Below, piece by piece: positions 34,301 to 42,491 of a DNA stretch of 64,000 nt. This DNA is from Asparagopsis taxiformis (taxonomy: Eukaryota; Rhodophyta; Florideophyceae; Bonnemaisoniales; Bonnemaisoniaceae), in contig JALQPE010000135.1 in the NCBI GenBank assembly GCA_030407315.1, forward strand, positions 1 to 64,000, given 5' to 3'. The notes beneath the pieces were generated by a model. That model saw only the letters and a list, made by a program, of their open reading frames with translations, was not told the DNA's origin and searched no databases. The position numbers and the translations under genes are program-made. How positions within the stretch are numbered: the first letter of the stretch is position 1; every line of letters begins with the position of its first letter.

Positions 34301-35235
34301 CCATTCTGGAACAGACGCGTGTCGGCGGACAAATGCGTGTTCTGCGACCTCAGCACCGTCACAGTGATACGCGAAGAGCTCACATACCCCACCGCCAACA
34401 TATTGTTGCGCAGGTCCTCCACGTGGTCTTCTTTGACATCGCGAAGGGTCACGGCCGGTTCCACTAGCTGCCTCACCAACACAGTCGCTCCTTCTCCGAC
34501 GTAATCCGACGTCACAAACTTGGGCACCATAATTTGCGTCCCCTGCTGCTCACGAATGCTTTCCGCCACCTCCGGTTCGTCGTCCACCTCGGTTACGTCC
34601 TGCGTAGTAGCTTCGGTGACGTTGGAGCGAGCAGGGTGCTTCGTGCCTCCACTGGAGGCTCTGGCAGAGCGAGCAGGGCGCTTCGTGCCTCCCGAAACCG
34701 GGACGGAGCGTGCTGGATGCTTCGTACCCCCCGAACCAGTGATTTCGCCTGCTGGACCGGTACTGGGCATCCGTCCCGAGCTGGCCTGGTTCGTCGCTGC
34801 GTTGAAGTTTGACGCTGCAGCAGGGGTACGAATGTCGCTAGAGCCATCCTCCGCAGCGGGGCGCATCATCCGAGTATCCCAAGGGTAAAACGCCGCGGCG
34901 TATGCTCCACCCATCGTCTCCGGCGGTCCCTCGGCGCCATCAAACATGTACGGGAACGGGAGGTCCTTGAACTTGTCCTTAGTCGCAATGTTGCGCACGA
35001 CGATATAGTCGGCCTCGTCGGTTTCCGGCAGCTTGTGGTTGTGCAGCGTGCGCGGAAGGCCAACATCGCCACCAGCAGTGCTCACCGAAGCCGTCCCAAT
35101 ATGCACAGCCGCACCGTCCACGTCCGCAAACAAGTCGACATCGACGCCGCGCTTGAGTCCGCGCGACTCCGCTGACGCGCTCACTTGATCGCCGCAAACC
35201 GTTGAAAACAAACTGCTGAAATGCGTATCCGCCAT
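31303..35235 (-). CDS. ParB-like and Fe(II)/2OG dioxygenase-like fusion protein (1310 aa)
   Basis: The start is the ATG at 35235 (MADTHFSS), in the strong context caacaaccATGGCG after a pyrimidine-rich leader; the frame is open further upstream but without a better start. Residues 168-204 hold three GGTKxPARS repeats. Residues 250-345 resemble a ParB/Srx-type domain with the VIDGLHRLNAM box (322-332). Residues 600-700 are basic then acidic, probably disordered. Residues 1085-1195 look like a double-stranded beta-helix dioxygenase core: the HND pair (His1100, Asp1102), a distal His in QHAGAGH (about 1174) and Arg1190 in TTRYH. Family membership is judged by eye: phytanoyl-CoA-hydroxylase-like and TET/JBP-like are both possible. 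ParB-type domains bind or cut DNA, so an oxidase guided to DNA or chromatin is an inference. Partial copy C is at 63037; relatives lie at 9045 and 16032. Confidence 0.85.
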   Translation of the reverse strand: MADTHFSSLFSTVCGDQVSASAESRGLKRGVDVDLFADVDGAAVHIGTASVSTAGGDVGLPRTLHNHKLPETDEADYIVVRNIATKDKFKDLPFPYMFDGAEGPPETMGGAYAAAFYPWDTRMMRPAAEDGSSDIRTPAAASNFNAATNQASSGRMPSTGPAGEITGSGGTKHPARSVPVSGGTKRPARSARASSGGTKHPARSNVTEATTQDVTEVDDEPEVAESIREQQGTQIMVPKFVTSDYVGEGATVLVRQLVEPAVTLRDVKEDHVEDLRNNMLAVGYVSSSRITVTVLRSQNTHLSADTRLFQNGKFHANANVTVIDGLHRLNAMHSIADDFTRLTRMHRTKLPQEANRLRWVTQPLDVYYLRRKDDSDLQPHEIIHKSAESNHTTGTQLTERSLVRILSSIQQFIRTIAVANNVENAGDLRESDVIRTLFEAQFMGMMNSTNTARRWTRLAIATLKHPVLDDVLRELNNSERRNEIGITHLDHKIVRELLEENFVFVLRGLSEYLNPAHGGRPDGRFDVNDFYTYVRRVTAIANSLYAAFGRPKSIMRKSFLSTEMAIGSVKQPKELQWHLTNAIAMYRGDDRSSEVRMRRRTTRLQDLETNLKEFFNPTLKKKTKARRKRRPSAANVRLTHKKQRNVEHEPASHGIRRRSQRLRSTGSTRLEEEEPVVVQQSAGEEEQAVVDKPTDQQQATASGDEVDEDSARSPDSAVEIVPQDNQRAGATPSNQESVHTASDEEDKQGADEGQVESKGVREVTITFTVPEGVEVDEDGYIVRDSPSEDDLLFDDRMPSLPDDFEDRAEGHHLAQRPADVIASVRVGCLPPIELRLLLESVEIDEEGREVRYLKQVAMDPVFEGLHIPEEHRARVLFEIDHVYPMFFAAWKMAAKAMCEPTSTFLPSRLDFAQVARMSTSWKDSYEAGTGMAYFHNCRTEINERGYTVMHNFADVSYLDASDKFPFDLGLMEEIPNQELFRYFLGTWEGEQVHKDPGNRQLWSPIVNTGDDETDEKNRNEGRARFTSTRHCLVDYAENDETHIDRFKFVTRRALLDVWLGILVRLTGLEECGLPGEKLVMPASGGRFLITGKGCPRQVPHNDFPVPPRDRKDQLPGYFVIANGDDPFPIWVCPGSHKYVFSKALELDMYAKTMKLKKVIVPPRSVFIGHGHVQHAGAGHVDRVVSHTTTRYHTYFRNASYPIPDNVSFGFIRRLGFEEEVIANAPRRSARQSQPAPVNVRHKTVVPIPVKKDGRPKTGQLRMMRMKTTEPRKDVMHTPSVAPVVPLLPGQPGYLVHYHSEDEEEEQFSDG

Positions 35236-36898
35236 GGTTGTTGAGTTGGAAAGGAAAAGAGATGGTTGACGTTGACGTATTCGAGTGATGTGGATGGTAT
35301 GTTTCACGTTAAGTTGAAGAATGGTCGTGAACGCCAATCGCTGGAAATAATAACACAATACAACCGAAATTTTGTTAGGTACACACCTATCGTGACCGCT
35401 GGAATGCAAGACAGGCAATCGAGATGTGAGTGTCCGTTCAGAACGGGCCCGAGTCGGGCTCTCGAAACCTGACGAGGTGGCGTGAAGCAGGCAGTGTCCT
35501 TGATGTGTAATGTGTTAAAATTACAGCTGTCAAGCTAGGCGGCTTTTGGGGCGGCTGCGAGCACCCCTTTATCCGGGGAACACCCTGATTTGAGTTAAAA
35601 TTTGGGCTATTCTCAAAAACATGCACATGTGAACATGTTTTTGAGATGGGGGTGTGCCGTACGGCACAATCGACCCGCCCAAATCGTTGATTTTTGCAAG
35701 ATTTTTTGTGCCCGAAATTTTAGAATTTCTGGGCTGGCCAGCAGTGCATCTGAGATGGACATCCACCGGACGTCCATTTCAGGTTGGTCGTGTGCTGCCT
35801 ACATCCACGCATTGCAGCAACTAAGCAGGCGGGTTCACTACTAATATAAAGTGCACGGAATATGAGTAACGTGATGGGTGAGTAGTGTTTCTGTTGAGGG
35901 AGTAAGGCGGGACCATGATGAAACACGGAAGAAGATTTCTCCCTAGCATAACTTAGGCTTGAAGCCTGCAATCGGCCCATCTTCCGGCGCCATTTAGCCT
36001 CACAGTTAGTGCTTACAGAAGCCAGTGATGACCCCGCTCGGGGCGGCGGCCGGTTCCTGGGGCCGTTGTGGCCAAATTAGACACCCTGATTTGAATTAAA
36101 ATTTGGGCTATTCTCAAAAACATGCACATGTGAACATGTTTTTGAAATGGGGGTGTGCCGTACGGCACAAACGACCCGCTGAAATCGTTGATTTTTTACA
36201 ATTTTTTTGTGCCCGAAATTTTAGAATTTCCGGGCTGGCCAGCAGTGCAATCGAGCTGGACATCCACCGGACGTGCATTTCAGGTTGGTCGTGAGAGAGT
36301 GGGGTGGGACCATGATGGAACAAGGACCAAGACCTGTCCCTGGCGTATTGAGCCTGAAATTGACCCTTTGTCAGACGCCATTTAGCCTTACAGTTAGTGC
36401 TTACAGAAGCCAGTGACAACCCCACTCGGGGCGGCGGTCGGTTCCTGGGGCCGTTGTGGCCAAATTAGACACCCTGATTTGAATTAAAATTTGGGCTATT
36501 CTCAAAAACATGCACATGTGAACATGTTTTTGAGATGGGGGTGTGCCGTACGGCACAATCGACCCGCTGAAATCGATGTTTTTTGCAATATTTTTTCTGC
36601 CCTGAATTGTAGAATTTCTGGGCTGGACAGCAATGCAACTGAGCTGGACATCCACCGGGCGTCCATTTCAACTTGGTCTTGTATTTTGCATCTGCACGCA
36701 TAACAGCAACCAAGCAGTCAGGTTCACTGCTCGGACGAAGTGCACCTAGAGTGTGAACGATTGGTTTTTGACAGGCGAGTACTGCCGAATAGGTTTCACC
36801 CTGGACTAATGGTGGCTGGACATTCTGCATTATATGATATACTTCAACTCTGGAACGTAGCTTTATTTGTAGTCGAAATGAAAACATCTTTCGTGACC
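35236..36898 (+). repeat. Palindromic repeat array 2 between the two large genes
   Basis: 35236-35574 holds the leader and promoter region of the ParB/dioxygenase gene; no ORF. From 35579 the same repeat units as in array 1 follow, at 35579, 36080 and 36469 (spacings 501 and 389), ending near 36690. The orientation is the same as in array 1, and again the array follows the 3' end of a minus-strand gene. 36690-36898 is a spacer with nothing seen. Confidence 0.85.
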
Positions 36899-39800
36899 CT
36901 AATTCCATGCTCTAAACGCTGTCCCATAATGAACGTAGAGCTCCTGCCCCGGACGGATATCGCGGATTGCACGTACTACAATGATCTTCGGATTTTCTAG
37001 GTCCTTCGCCTTGAGCTTCTTCCCCGTCGAACCGCTGCTGTAGTTCTCGACAAACTCGACGTTGGCCATCCGCCTGGTGTCTTCCGCCGGAGTGTCCTCA
37101 CCTCGCAAATACCGCGGGTCGTTGATGAACTGCGCCGAACAGAACGGAGCCGGAACAATCCAAATTGGATGCTCGATGTTTTCGTCGTCCTCCGCTGTTG
37201 CATACAGCTTGATAGCATACATCAAGAATGTTTCCTTCGTTATCGCCATGTGACCCTCTCCGTACGCGAACCTCATCGACTCCTTGCTCATATCAGAGTA
37301 CACAACAGTTCCGTAGTATGCACATACTTCGTCACCAACATTAAATGTCTGTTCAGCGAAGAGCCCTCTTCCTGCATTTGGATGCTTAATCAGCGATGGT
37401 CGAACGCTCAATTTTTTCGCAACACAATCGTGTGCCCGCATCACGCGAGGGTTTTCAGTTTGCAACCAGCGGCGCAGGGAAGGTGGCCAATAATGTACCG
37501 GTTTCTCCATGTGCTCGCGCGACGCAATCGACTCTGGGCACAGCTGCCAGAGGTACTGCCGAATATATTTCGGGAACCTCTGGTACAGGGGAAGGCCAGG
37601 TGGGGGTTCGATGATCCTGCGTTCCCTCTGCGTACGCATCGTGACAGAGGGGGACGCCAAGAACTTCTCAGCACTCTGTTTCGCTTCTGTCGTGACCCTC
37701 ATGTCAGTGTTGTTTGAAAGAATTACACGTGACATGACTGCACACAGCTTTGGAAGCGATCGTACCACACACAATTTGTCCATGTCACTGCCGACGAAAA
37801 CACGGTGCTCAGGCAAGCTCATAGCTGCTTTTCCCGTTGCGAAAGTGCCAGAGAATGGATCGACAACAATATCACCAGGCTGTGAATGCTGGCTGATCAA
37901 CTCCATCATGAGAGCGACGCTCTTCTGCTCTGCACGAACTCTGACCGTAGCACCGGTTGTGCTCCTTGTTCGCCACACCATCTCATTCGAATCGATGGCG
38001 GGCATATTGATGGTGACGTTGCACCACGCCGGGTACGTGCCGTCCATGTATCCGTGGTTCCTATAGGCCACCATCTCGCTTCCGGTCTTGAACGGAACAC
38101 CTCGCTTCCAGAAGTGGATAGCGACCTCTGCCATGTTCATGCGTTGGTACCTCTTCCGCCCCGGCATTTGATAGAGGTGCCCAGGTAGTCGGACAAACAA
38201 CAGAGGTACCTCGTCAACGAAGAAAACTGAATTCCGAACGACGTCCTCCTCCTCCTCGTCCTCCTCCTCATCCGCACTTTCTTCGCCACTGTGCTGCGAT
38301 GCTTCGGAGTCCGAATTCATGGACGTAACCTCTTCTTCATCCGACCCGTCATCACTGGCAGCAGTATCGGTTGGGCCTTCTGACTGCGGTCCTTTGTACG
38401 TTTCCAAGTAATGGAACCATTCGTAGAACTGCAAAACCGAGCAGAACACGATGCCGTGGCCACCGGGGCGCAACAGCTCGTCAAACACTTCGATGCTAGC
38501 CTGCATATCTTCTGCAGTTAGCCTGTCGTACGAAGAGTTGGAATCGTTCCTCTTACGACGAACATTGTAGGGCGGATCAGTCAGAATGAGCTGAACGTTG
38601 CCCGTGATGGGCACGTGTTCTCGGCTCTCGTCGGCACTGACCAAATCTTCGAAAGGGACGTCGTACACCCGGCAATACTGACTCATTTTCGAAAGAAAGT
38701 CCTTTGCGAGAGCCTGCCCTTCACTTTCCTGCTCTTCTGTCGCATGGGGTGACGGTGACGGGGGAGACGGCCCTTGGGCAGTAAGACTGGTCCTCCCAGG
38801 TCCAAGTTGAAGCCTGGTTGTGTGTCTTGTCGACGGAACCAAACCTCTCCCTCCTGTGTTGCGACGAGTGGGAGTGTCATCAACCGGCTTGGGGACCTTT
38901 TCTGCGTCCGCGGCTTGTGGTGCCGGGCGGAGGACAGCCATAACGTCTTCGTCGAGGGTGTCAAAATACGCTGGCAGCTTGTCCGGATTTCCGCTTGAGA
39001 AGTATATTTCCAGTGCCCCCCAGCGGTCGGACTCCGGCCAGGTGTACAGGTCCGGGTTGACGATAAGAAACTGCAACCGGTCGAAGAACTTCCTCACAAG
39101 GTCCCTAAATGCACTGTGCTGCGCACTGGTTCTTGTCTCTACTTTTCCACCATATCCATCAGGATGAGATAGGGGAGCTTTGTTGTGGTAGAGATCTAGC
39201 TTCTGCTCCATCGGTGCGAATAGACCTTCATCGAGCACGTCAAACCAATGCTCACTGCTGTCGAAAATGATGTACGGCGCCATCAACTCTTCGAAGCTGG
39301 AAAACTTTGCGGCGTAGGCCACATCGGTCCAAGCATGGTATAAAACTTGAACCACGTAACAAGCTCGATTAGTGCTTTTCCGATGGGCTGGGACGCGTGC
39401 GGCTTCGTTCCCCTCTTCGGCCGCATCTCCTATTCGGCGACGCGGCAGGTTCTTGTTGTGATTTCGGATGATAGACAACGCTTGGAAATACATCAATACC
39501 TCGAACGTTTCCGGTGGAGCAAGAACGAAGGCGCTTGGTTCCCCGCGCTGCGGCGCCTGTAGTGGCGAAGGAAGCATGTTACATCCAATAAGGAAGGTCT
39601 GCGGCACGATCCCAGAAAGGATGCAGTGCTCAACCCATTGCCCGATACGCTCATCCTGTCTTGAAAACTCGGCAATGGGTAATGCCAGACGAACAATCTG
39701 CTTGGCTCGCTCAACGTTCATCTCTGCCATGACGATTTCGGCAACATCCGCCTCGACTCCAGCATTCTTCGAACGACCGCTGAAGGACATGCTGAGTCGA

Positions 39801-40096
39801 CCTTGCAGCGCCACAAATTGTTCTTCCGTGCCCTGCGCAACCCAAGCGCCAAGGTCCGCGTATGTGAAACCTCCCGGCTTGTCCGTCAAGTCTGCGAAAC
39901 TTGAGTGGGCGAATAAATCCAGCAAGAGGCGGAGGAAGTCTTTGCCAGCGAGAGTAGTTTCGCGGGCGGCGCGACCTACGTTTCGACGTGTACCCATGTC
40001 ACTAGAATCCTCCCAAGGGCTAGCGGGTTCGCGCAGAATTGGCACGGTTGCGTCGTCAACGATCGGATTGCTGTTGCGCCTGCGCTTATTCGTCAT
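36899..40096 (-). CDS. DNA methyltransferase-SET domain fusion protein (1065 aa)
   Basis: The start is the ATG at 40096 (MTNKRRRNS), the first Met after a frame that is open but low-quality upstream. Residues 40-390 are mostly helical and unrecognised. Residues 390-460 form a Pro/Ser-rich linker. A methyltransferase domain spans about 460-800: the catalytic motif LTDPPYNV (505-512) precedes the AdoMet-binding motif VVDPFSGTFATG (744-755). This order and the DPPY motif indicate the beta class of amino-methyltransferases (N6-adenine or N4-cytosine). It is interrupted by an acidic insertion (582-618). A SET domain spans about 898-1058: NAGRGLFA (907-914), QFINDPRY (989-996, where NHxxxPN is usual) and PGQELYVHYG (1049-1058). 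SET domains methylate lysines, typically of histones; the atypical Asn-Asp motif may matter. I infer that it modifies both the element's DNA and its chromatin. It lies in tandem with the ParB/dioxygenase gene, upstream of it. Confidence 0.88.
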   Translation of the reverse strand: MTNKRRRNSNPIVDDATVPILREPASPWEDSSDMGTRRNVGRAARETTLAGKDFLRLLLDLFAHSSFADLTDKPGGFTYADLGAWVAQGTEEQFVALQGRLSMSFSGRSKNAGVEADVAEIVMAEMNVERAKQIVRLALPIAEFSRQDERIGQWVEHCILSGIVPQTFLIGCNMLPSPLQAPQRGEPSAFVLAPPETFEVLMYFQALSIIRNHNKNLPRRRIGDAAEEGNEAARVPAHRKSTNRACYVVQVLYHAWTDVAYAAKFSSFEELMAPYIIFDSSEHWFDVLDEGLFAPMEQKLDLYHNKAPLSHPDGYGGKVETRTSAQHSAFRDLVRKFFDRLQFLIVNPDLYTWPESDRWGALEIYFSSGNPDKLPAYFDTLDEDVMAVLRPAPQAADAEKVPKPVDDTPTRRNTGGRGLVPSTRHTTRLQLGPGRTSLTAQGPSPPSPSPHATEEQESEGQALAKDFLSKMSQYCRVYDVPFEDLVSADESREHVPITGNVQLILTDPPYNVRRKRNDSNSSYDRLTAEDMQASIEVFDELLRPGGHGIVFCSVLQFYEWFHYLETYKGPQSEGPTDTAASDDGSDEEEVTSMNSDSEASQHSGEESADEEEDEEEEDVVRNSVFFVDEVPLLFVRLPGHLYQMPGRKRYQRMNMAEVAIHFWKRGVPFKTGSEMVAYRNHGYMDGTYPAWCNVTINMPAIDSNEMVWRTRSTTGATVRVRAEQKSVALMMELISQHSQPGDIVVDPFSGTFATGKAAMSLPEHRVFVGSDMDKLCVVRSLPKLCAVMSRVILSNNTDMRVTTEAKQSAEKFLASPSVTMRTQRERRIIEPPPGLPLYQRFPKYIRQYLWQLCPESIASREHMEKPVHYWPPSLRRWLQTENPRVMRAHDCVAKKLSVRPSLIKHPNAGRGLFAEQTFNVGDEVCAYYGTVVYSDMSKESMRFAYGEGHMAITKETFLMYAIKLYATAEDDENIEHPIWIVPAPFCSAQFINDPRYLRGEDTPAEDTRRMANVEFVENYSSGSTGKKLKAKDLENPKIIVVRAIRDIRPGQELYVHYGTAFRAWN

Positions 40097-42491
40097 AATG
40101 GAATGAGTGGAAAATTCGGTACAGGATGGCGACCGCTCGGCGAGACAGTCAAATTTGACGACGTATCTCGTGACGTTTGCACTCTTTCGTGAGGAACACT
40201 GGTTGATATCGAACGGAACAGAGTATACGGGTACACAGCACTGGAAAGGTCTTGAAACCCGTAACCGGTGTAGGTAATAAGTTGTGACGGATACGTGGTA
40301 GAGAAAAAATTTTAAAAAGATTGTGATTCCCTGCCTTTGAGTGTTGTACTGCAAGGCCGCCAGTCACATAGGTTGACACAGGTGCCTCACGCTTACCAGG
40401 TGAGCGACATCCGGACGGCCACTGGACGTGGGGATGTCCGACTCAGATGCATTGCTGGCCAGCCCAGAAATTCTACAATTTCGGGCAGAAAAAATATTGC
40501 AAAAAACATCGATTTCGGCGGTCGATTGTGCCGTACGGCACACCCCCATCTCAAAAACATGTTCACATGTGCATGTTTTTGAGAATAGCCCAAATTTTAA
40601 TTCAAAGCAGGATGCAGATATTCGTCTTCTACCATTGTCAGAACACATTCGTATAACCACATTTGGAGAACCTGAGCCCAGAGCTATCGGTTTTGGCGGG
40701 AGCTAAGCCATATCTCATATAATCAGTAACTACTTCCCGCCAGCTGAGTGGTGGAACCCCTGCTATTTCTACCAACGAGACATACGGGGTGTCAACTCGG
40801 CAATCGTATATGATTTGGGTGCTAAATTTATTCAAGAGACGAATGGGCTTCGAAAAGGAGCCCAACTACGTCTACTTGTGATCCATGGGTATAGGACTAT
40901 TCTATTCTTCTCCAGGCTTCCACCGTAGCCGCCTCCTCCGCCTCCGTTAATGGAAAGAATATCCGAACCGCACCTCAACATGTTCTTCATGTGATCCATG
41001 GGTACTGACATCTCACATGCTCTCCAGGCTTCCACCGTAGCCGCCTCCTCCGCCTCCGTTAATGGCAACAATATCCAAACTGGACCTCTACATGTTTTTC
41101 TTGTGATCCATGGGTACTGACATCTCACATGTTCTCCAGGCTTCCTCCAAAGCCGCCACCTCCACCTCCGTTAATGGAAAGAATACCCGAACCGCAGGCT
41201 TCCTCCATAGCCGCCTCCACCTCCGTTAATGGCAAAAACATCTCACCGGGCTGAAAACGGACGGACGACATTGGGTTCGTTCCGCTGCGTAGACGTTTAG
41301 AATCTTGTTAGAAAAAAGTAAACGAAAGAGAATGACATCTCATCTCTGTCGCAATATGTTCCATTTTCAAGTTCTCGGGTTCCACACCCATCAAGGCCTG
41401 GATCGAACCCTCTTCGATGGATAGGACAAATAGTGGAAGGCTTTTAAGCCTGTGACCAAGCGGCTATTGATTGGTTGGAGGAAGGAAATTACAGAGGAAA
41501 TTTAGCTGAGTACGGTGCTCGCGATAGCTGTTAGGTTAAAGTCAAATATGTGTTTCGATTATTTTTCGTACGAAAATGTCTTGCAAAAGACGATGCTTTG
41601 TCGTTCTCCTGGAGGGAGTCCGTTGCATTGCACTCAATTCGAGAGCATCGTCATGAAGGAGAGGATTCTTTCTGCTTGTTAGAATCGGTTTAGAGCACAT
41701 AGCTAATGCATTACTGGCCAGCCCAGAAATTGTAGAATTTCGGGCAGCAAAAATATTGTAAAAAACCTTGATTTGGGCGGCCGATTGTGCCGTACGGCAC
41801 ACCCCCATTTCAAAAACATGTTCACATGTGCATGTTTTTGAGAATAGCCCAAATTTTAATTCAAATCAGGGTGTCTAATTTGGCCACAACGGCCCCAGGA
41901 ACCGACCGCCGCCCCGAGCGGGGTCATCACTGGCTTCTGTAAGCACCAACTGTAAGGCTAAATGGCGTCTGACGAAGGGTCAATTTCAGGCTCAATACGC
42001 CAGGGACAGGTCTTGGTCCTTGTTCCATCATGGTCCCGCCCCGCTCTCTCACGACCAACCTGAAATGGACGTCCGGTGGATGTCCAGCTCGATTGCATTG
42101 CTGGCCAGCCCAGAAATTCTAAAATTTCGGGCACAAAAAAATATTGCAAAAAACATCGATTTGGGCGGTCGATTGTGCCGTACGGCACACCCCCATCTCA
42201 AAAACATGTTCACATGTGCATGTTTTTGAGAATAGCCCAAATTTTAATTCAAATCAGGACGTCTTCCGGACATAGGGGTGCTCGCGGCCTAGCTCGACAG
42301 CTGTAATTGTACCTCATTAAATACTGTTGATGACTGCCTACCGTATACAATCTGGGCTGTTGGCGTATTATCCGGTACTTGACCTGACCTGAACGTTCAT
42401 CGCAGACCGTTGTGGTTACCGACACTATACAGCAATCTTTTTTGTATCTCGTGCAACTCAATCGTTCCATCGCTTCCGGGAAAGCTTCATT
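40097..42491 (-). repeat. Spacer with inverted copies of the palindromic repeat and a 112-bp repeat
   Basis: 40097-40436 is the leader and upstream region of the methyltransferase-SET gene. One palindromic repeat unit lies at 40437-40612 and two at 41700-42256, all in the opposite orientation to arrays 1 and 2. 40880-41240 holds three to four units of a 112-bp repeat (annotated separately). 42257-42491 is the leader of the coiled-coil gene. There is no ORF I would support. Confidence 0.8.
40880..41240. repeat. 112-bp tandem repeat (about 3-4 units)
   Basis: GATCCATGGGTA recurs at 40880, 40993 and 41105. Each unit contains CTCCAGGCTTCCACCGTAGC, then CGCCTCCTCCGCCTCCGTTA and ATGGAAAGAATATCCG. 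The last units are shortened. In one minus frame it spells a Gly-rich peptide, but the neighbouring units do not keep that frame. Confidence 0.8.

Noticed and set aside
31303..35235. Firm assignment of the dioxygenase-like domain to TET/JBP
   Set aside because: Only the general metal- and cosubstrate-binding residues can be seen by eye. A PhyH-type or other member is equally compatible.
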